DNA of 32,928 nt, from contig CANRAJ010000005.1 in the NCBI GenBank assembly GCA_947628545.1, positions 1 to 32,928 on the forward strand, read 5' to 3'. Below are positions 31,047 through 32,928 of the stretch, one piece after another. Below the pieces are notes generated by a model that made no database searches, was not told the DNA's origin, and worked only from the letters and a program-made list of their open reading frames with translations. Position 1 is the first letter of the stretch; each line of letters starts with the position of its first letter. The position numbers and the translations under genes are program-made. This DNA is from an uncultured Bacilli bacterium (GTDB taxonomy: Bacteria; Bacillota_I; Bacilli_A; RF39; UBA660).

Positions 31047-31457
31047 TTACTTCCATCTTCCCATAGAGAAAATATCAATTTTATAATCCTTATCTACACC
31101 TTCAGTCCCACGTAATAAAACAACATTTTCTGGCTTAGCAGTAGTTGGCAGTCCATCCGGTGCAATTACTGATTCAGCAAAATGATTAGTATAAACTACA
31201 TATGGAACTTCAATAAATTGTGAAGGAAAATTTGGCGTGCTTATAACCGTGCTTTGAAAAAGACTTCCCCAAGTAGTTGTTATATCTACTCTTCCTTCTA
31301 CGCTTTGAAAGCAATACATTCTTCCATCTGAAAGTTTTATGTATTCGCCATTTGTATTTTTGCCGGATTCTACAATCTCGATTTTCTTATCTACATCTTG
31401 TAGGTCGGCAAGGCGGCGGTTTGTTCCACTCACGATTAGGTCGCCATTAATTTGCAT
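31047..31457 (-). CDS. Tail-tip module B1: receptor-binding-like protein
   Basis: 136 residues from ATG 31457, matching the array consensus (M-Q-I-N-G-D-L-I). A short linker (N-R-R-L-A-D-L-Q-D-V) is followed by N-G-E-Y-I-K-L-S-D-G-R-M-Y-C, F-P-S-Q-F-I-E-V-P and the ending F-S-M-G-R-W-K, the same adhesion-domain pattern as module B2. It is the first module after the structural protein and the poly-G-interrupted stretch, whose alternative frame ends on its start. Confidence 0.78.
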   Translation of the reverse strand: MQINGDLIVSGTNRRLADLQDVDKKIEIVESGKNTNGEYIKLSDGRMYCFQSVEGRVDITTTWGSLFQSTVISTPNFPSQFIEVPYVVYTNHFAESVIAPDGLPTTAKPENVVLLRGTEGVDKDYKIDIFSMGRWK

Positions 31458-31610
31458 ACGCATCACCGAGCAAGGCTGCTAAAATAAATTCGCCTTGCCC
31501 CCTTTCATTAGGGTAGTCTCTATATAGCGACTGCCCCCTTTCTGTATAGCGTTTTTGTGTTTGCGTGATGTGTGTTGTGCGGCGTTTGCAAGAAATCGAA
31601 CACATTCTTG

Positions 31611-31619
31611 CCCCCCCCC
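31611..31619 (-). repeat. Poly-G tract 2 (9 G on the minus strand)
   Basis: Nine C on the plus strand, in TGTGTGC-G9-CAAGAATGTG (minus-strand reading), 154 bases before the B1 start. Its core GTGC-G(n)-CA is shared with tracts 1 and 3. Confidence 0.9.
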
Positions 31620-31756
31620 GCACACACATTGAGGAGAATGACTATTCGCTAATGCGACTAACCATTCACCTCCTTGTTTAGAGTCGAAATTGCTGCTTTG
31701 GTTAGATAGCAATTCCTCCTCTCTTGCGTTGTTCTTTTCTTGTTGAGCACTTTGTG

Positions 31757-31766
31757 CCCCCCCCCC
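31757..31766 (-). repeat. Poly-G tract 3 (10 G on the minus strand)
   Basis: Ten C on the plus strand. On the minus strand it reads GTGC-G10-CACAAAGTGCT, with TTAACCC upstream, as at tract 1. GCAC-AAA-GTGC forms a hairpin at its edge. Confidence 0.9.
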
Positions 31767-31833
31767 GCACTTACGGTTGGGTTAAGAAAAGAACTTATAA
31801 AATGTATTAAATTCATTTAAAAAAACTCCTCTC

Positions 31834-32928
31834 TTACAATTTAGGTTGTAATTCAAGTCCTGTTAAATCTAAAGTATATAATATCTTTTCATCAACTCTA
31901 ATTGACAACCCAATATTTTGTCTATTATCTTTATTAAGTTTGACATTAATATTATAATCATTCGTATCAAAATTTGCCCAAGTGCTTGGTGCGAATCCAA
32001 ATGACACAGTTCCTTTAGGTAATTTTGTATTATCAATATGTAATGCGATATAGTTACCTTCAGTATCAGCACCGCATTCATAATCTTCTACATATTTTAT
32101 TGTACCAGTTACTTTATTATCATCTGAGAACACCAAATCATCTTCTTGTAAATCTCTTACGAATTTGTTATATGTTGCTGCACTTTGTGCTCTTGCTGAA
32201 ACAACTTCTGAAACCTTTGGTAATATTGCAACGTCAGATATATCTAATGTTTGTGATTTATTAATTTTGCCACTAACATCAACTTTGATAGGTTTCTTTT
32301 GTTTTAATTTAATAAGGTATTGATAATCGTCTGGACTTAATTCAATTTCTTGACCACCATCATATGAGCATTTAACTGTGTTTTCAGCATCTTTGGCTTG
32401 AGGGAACTCTAACATTAAATAGTTTCCATCGCCACCGGCACCAACAACGCCACTAGCATATTTAGAATAGCCTTTAACTTTATTATCAGCCACCGTTATA
32501 TCCATTTGAATATCTTTAACTTGCTTATTAATATTGTTTATTTGTGTTTCTGCACTTGGTGCGTCAACTTCAACTTCTGGTTCAACTGAACCACCGTTAA
32601 CTTTTTCAATCATTTCTTCCAATTTGCTTCCTAATTGGCAAGATTGTAAAGTTCCACAAATTCCGTTGTTAATCTTTTCGATAGTGTCTTCGTTCATTTC
32701 TTCAACATCGCCACTACCTTTTACGGCTTTGATTATATTATTTAAAATATAAGCGGCATCCGTAATATCAGAGCCGCTACACATTTTATCTAATGCTTCA
32801 ATATCTTTATCATCTAAGACATCACCATCAAATTCAGAGCCATTCATTATACTATCGTATAATTTATCAATAATATTACCTAGGCTAATTTTAGCAGCAG
32901 CAGGGCAATATTTATCGATTTCCTCGAA
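31834..32928 (-). CDS. Phage structural protein with internal duplication (5' end outside window)
   Basis: The frame is open from the window edge to TAA at 31834-31836; the internal ATG at 32847 has no ribosome-binding site, so the start lies beyond the window. At least 364 residues. The N-terminal part is acidic and helical. The C-terminal part has two related beta segments, each starting with Gly-Asn-Tyr (D-G-N-Y-L-M-L-E-F and E-G-N-Y-I-A-L-H-I) and ending with V-D-x-S/R type strands and L-D-I/L, about 120 residues apart. It sits directly upstream of the tail-tip array, so a tail or baseplate component is the best guess; I do not recognise the family. Confidence 0.6.
   Translation of the reverse strand, partial: FEEIDKYCPAAAKISLGNIIDKLYDSIMNGSEFDGDVLDDKDIEALDKMCSGSDITDAAYILNNIIKAVKGSGDVEEMNEDTIEKINNGICGTLQSCQLGSKLEEMIEKVNGGSVEPEVEVDAPSAETQINNINKQVKDIQMDITVADNKVKGYSKYASGVVGAGGDGNYLMLEFPQAKDAENTVKCSYDGGQEIELSPDDYQYLIKLKQKKPIKVDVSGKINKSQTLDISDVAILPKVSEVVSARAQSAATYNKFVRDLQEDDLVFSDDNKVTGTIKYVEDYECGADTEGNYIALHIDNTKLPKGTVSFGFAPSTWANFDTNDYNINVKLNKDNRQNIGLSIRVDEKILYTLDLTGLELQPKL

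Larger units (their letters stand above)
31447..31816 (-). other. Poly-G-interrupted small gene upstream of module B1
   Basis: ATG 31816 has GAGGAG nine bases upstream. As sequenced (10 G) it encodes 52 residues and stops at 31660-31658. With 8 or 11 G the frame would instead continue as A-Q-S-A-Q-Q-E-K-N-N-A-R-E-E-E and through the second tract (9 G). From there one frame stops at 31479; another (needing 7 or 10 G) runs to TAA 31449-31447, over the start of module B1. The product is not recognised. Start and ribosome-binding site are seen; the switching idea is inferred. Confidence 0.5.
21250..32928. mobile_element. Prophage-like region (left boundary near 21.24 kb, right end outside window)
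   Basis: From about 21.24 kb to the window end nearly all genes are on the minus strand and are phage-like: tail fibre with an S74 chaperone, tail-collar proteins, receptor-binding modules, a replication initiator, a Cro/CI-type regulator and an RHH repressor, plus a transposase. The left edge cuts a ZIP transporter gene. No integrase, terminase, capsid or lysis gene is visible here. The boundary is placed to within about 30 bases. Confidence 0.8.

Noticed and set aside
31479-31712. A 77-residue frame starting at TTG 31712
   Set aside because: No ribosome-binding site fits the TTG; the frame continues upstream to tract 3. It is better seen as the middle of the poly-G-interrupted gene.
1-32928. 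CRISPR array, tRNA or rRNA genes
   Set aside because: I saw no regularly spaced repeat series and no cloverleaf or rRNA-like sequence. The repeats near 22.3-22.5 kb are coding repeats of the S74 fibre.

Overview
The window joins about 21.2 kb of bacterial chromosome to about 11.7 kb of prophage-like DNA. The chromosome is AT-rich and uses the standard code (TGA is a stop, for example at the end of gatA and rarA). Gene content and spacing point to a low-GC Bacillota, probably an uncultured Bacilli or Mollicutes-related gut lineage; the lineage is inferred from style only.

Chromosome, left to right. Positions 1-552 hold the C-terminus of a surface or pilin-like protein that ends in a GC-rich segment resembling the variable region of a diversity-generating retroelement. 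A SpoVB/MurJ-type flippase follows on the minus strand. A translation and stringent-response block comes next: an RSH (p)ppGpp enzyme with a degraded hydrolase motif, D-aminoacyl-tRNA deacylase, an Asp-specific T-box leader, aspS, hisS, asnS, then gatC-gatA-gatB behind their own promoter and a hairpin leader. After that come a two-gene membrane/secreted unit whose first gene is split by an in-frame TAA, a HerA-like ATPase, a membrane-anchored glucosaminidase-like protein, a probable 6S RNA, tcdA, gpsA and rarA (minus), xerD, and an unlisted 42-residue Asn/Arg-rich peptide.

The boundary near 21.24 kb falls inside a ZIP-family metal transporter gene that keeps only its first 90 residues. The phage gene that meets it also looks truncated. 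No integrase is visible, and the other end lies outside the window.

Phage region (nearly all minus strand). From the right edge leftwards: a structural protein with an internal duplication (cut by the window end); seven small tail-tip genes in strict B-A-B-A-B-A-B alternation, almost all starting with the same M-K-I-N-x-D-L-I peptide but carrying different C-terminal domains; a plus-strand Cro/CI-type regulator; three small genes encoding membrane or unknown proteins; a replication-initiator-like protein with an SSB-like acidic tail; a ribbon-helix-helix (RHH) protein; an IS1595-type DDE transposase; a long tail protein with an S74 self-cleaving chaperone; and the truncated boundary gene.

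Two small systems stand out. First, the RHH gene and the transposase gene have promoters that carry the same ACTACGTACGT operator in the -35/-10 spacer, so the RHH protein probably represses both. Second, the tail-tip array is interrupted by two stretches that contain runs of 8, 9 and 10 G (minus strand) inside a shared motif. At these runs one good-looking reading frame stops matching the next, as expected of slippage-prone on/off switches. One of the stretches also holds a cluster of small hairpins and a 33-bp direct repeat. Together they suggest a phage (or domesticated particle) that varies its adsorption proteins.
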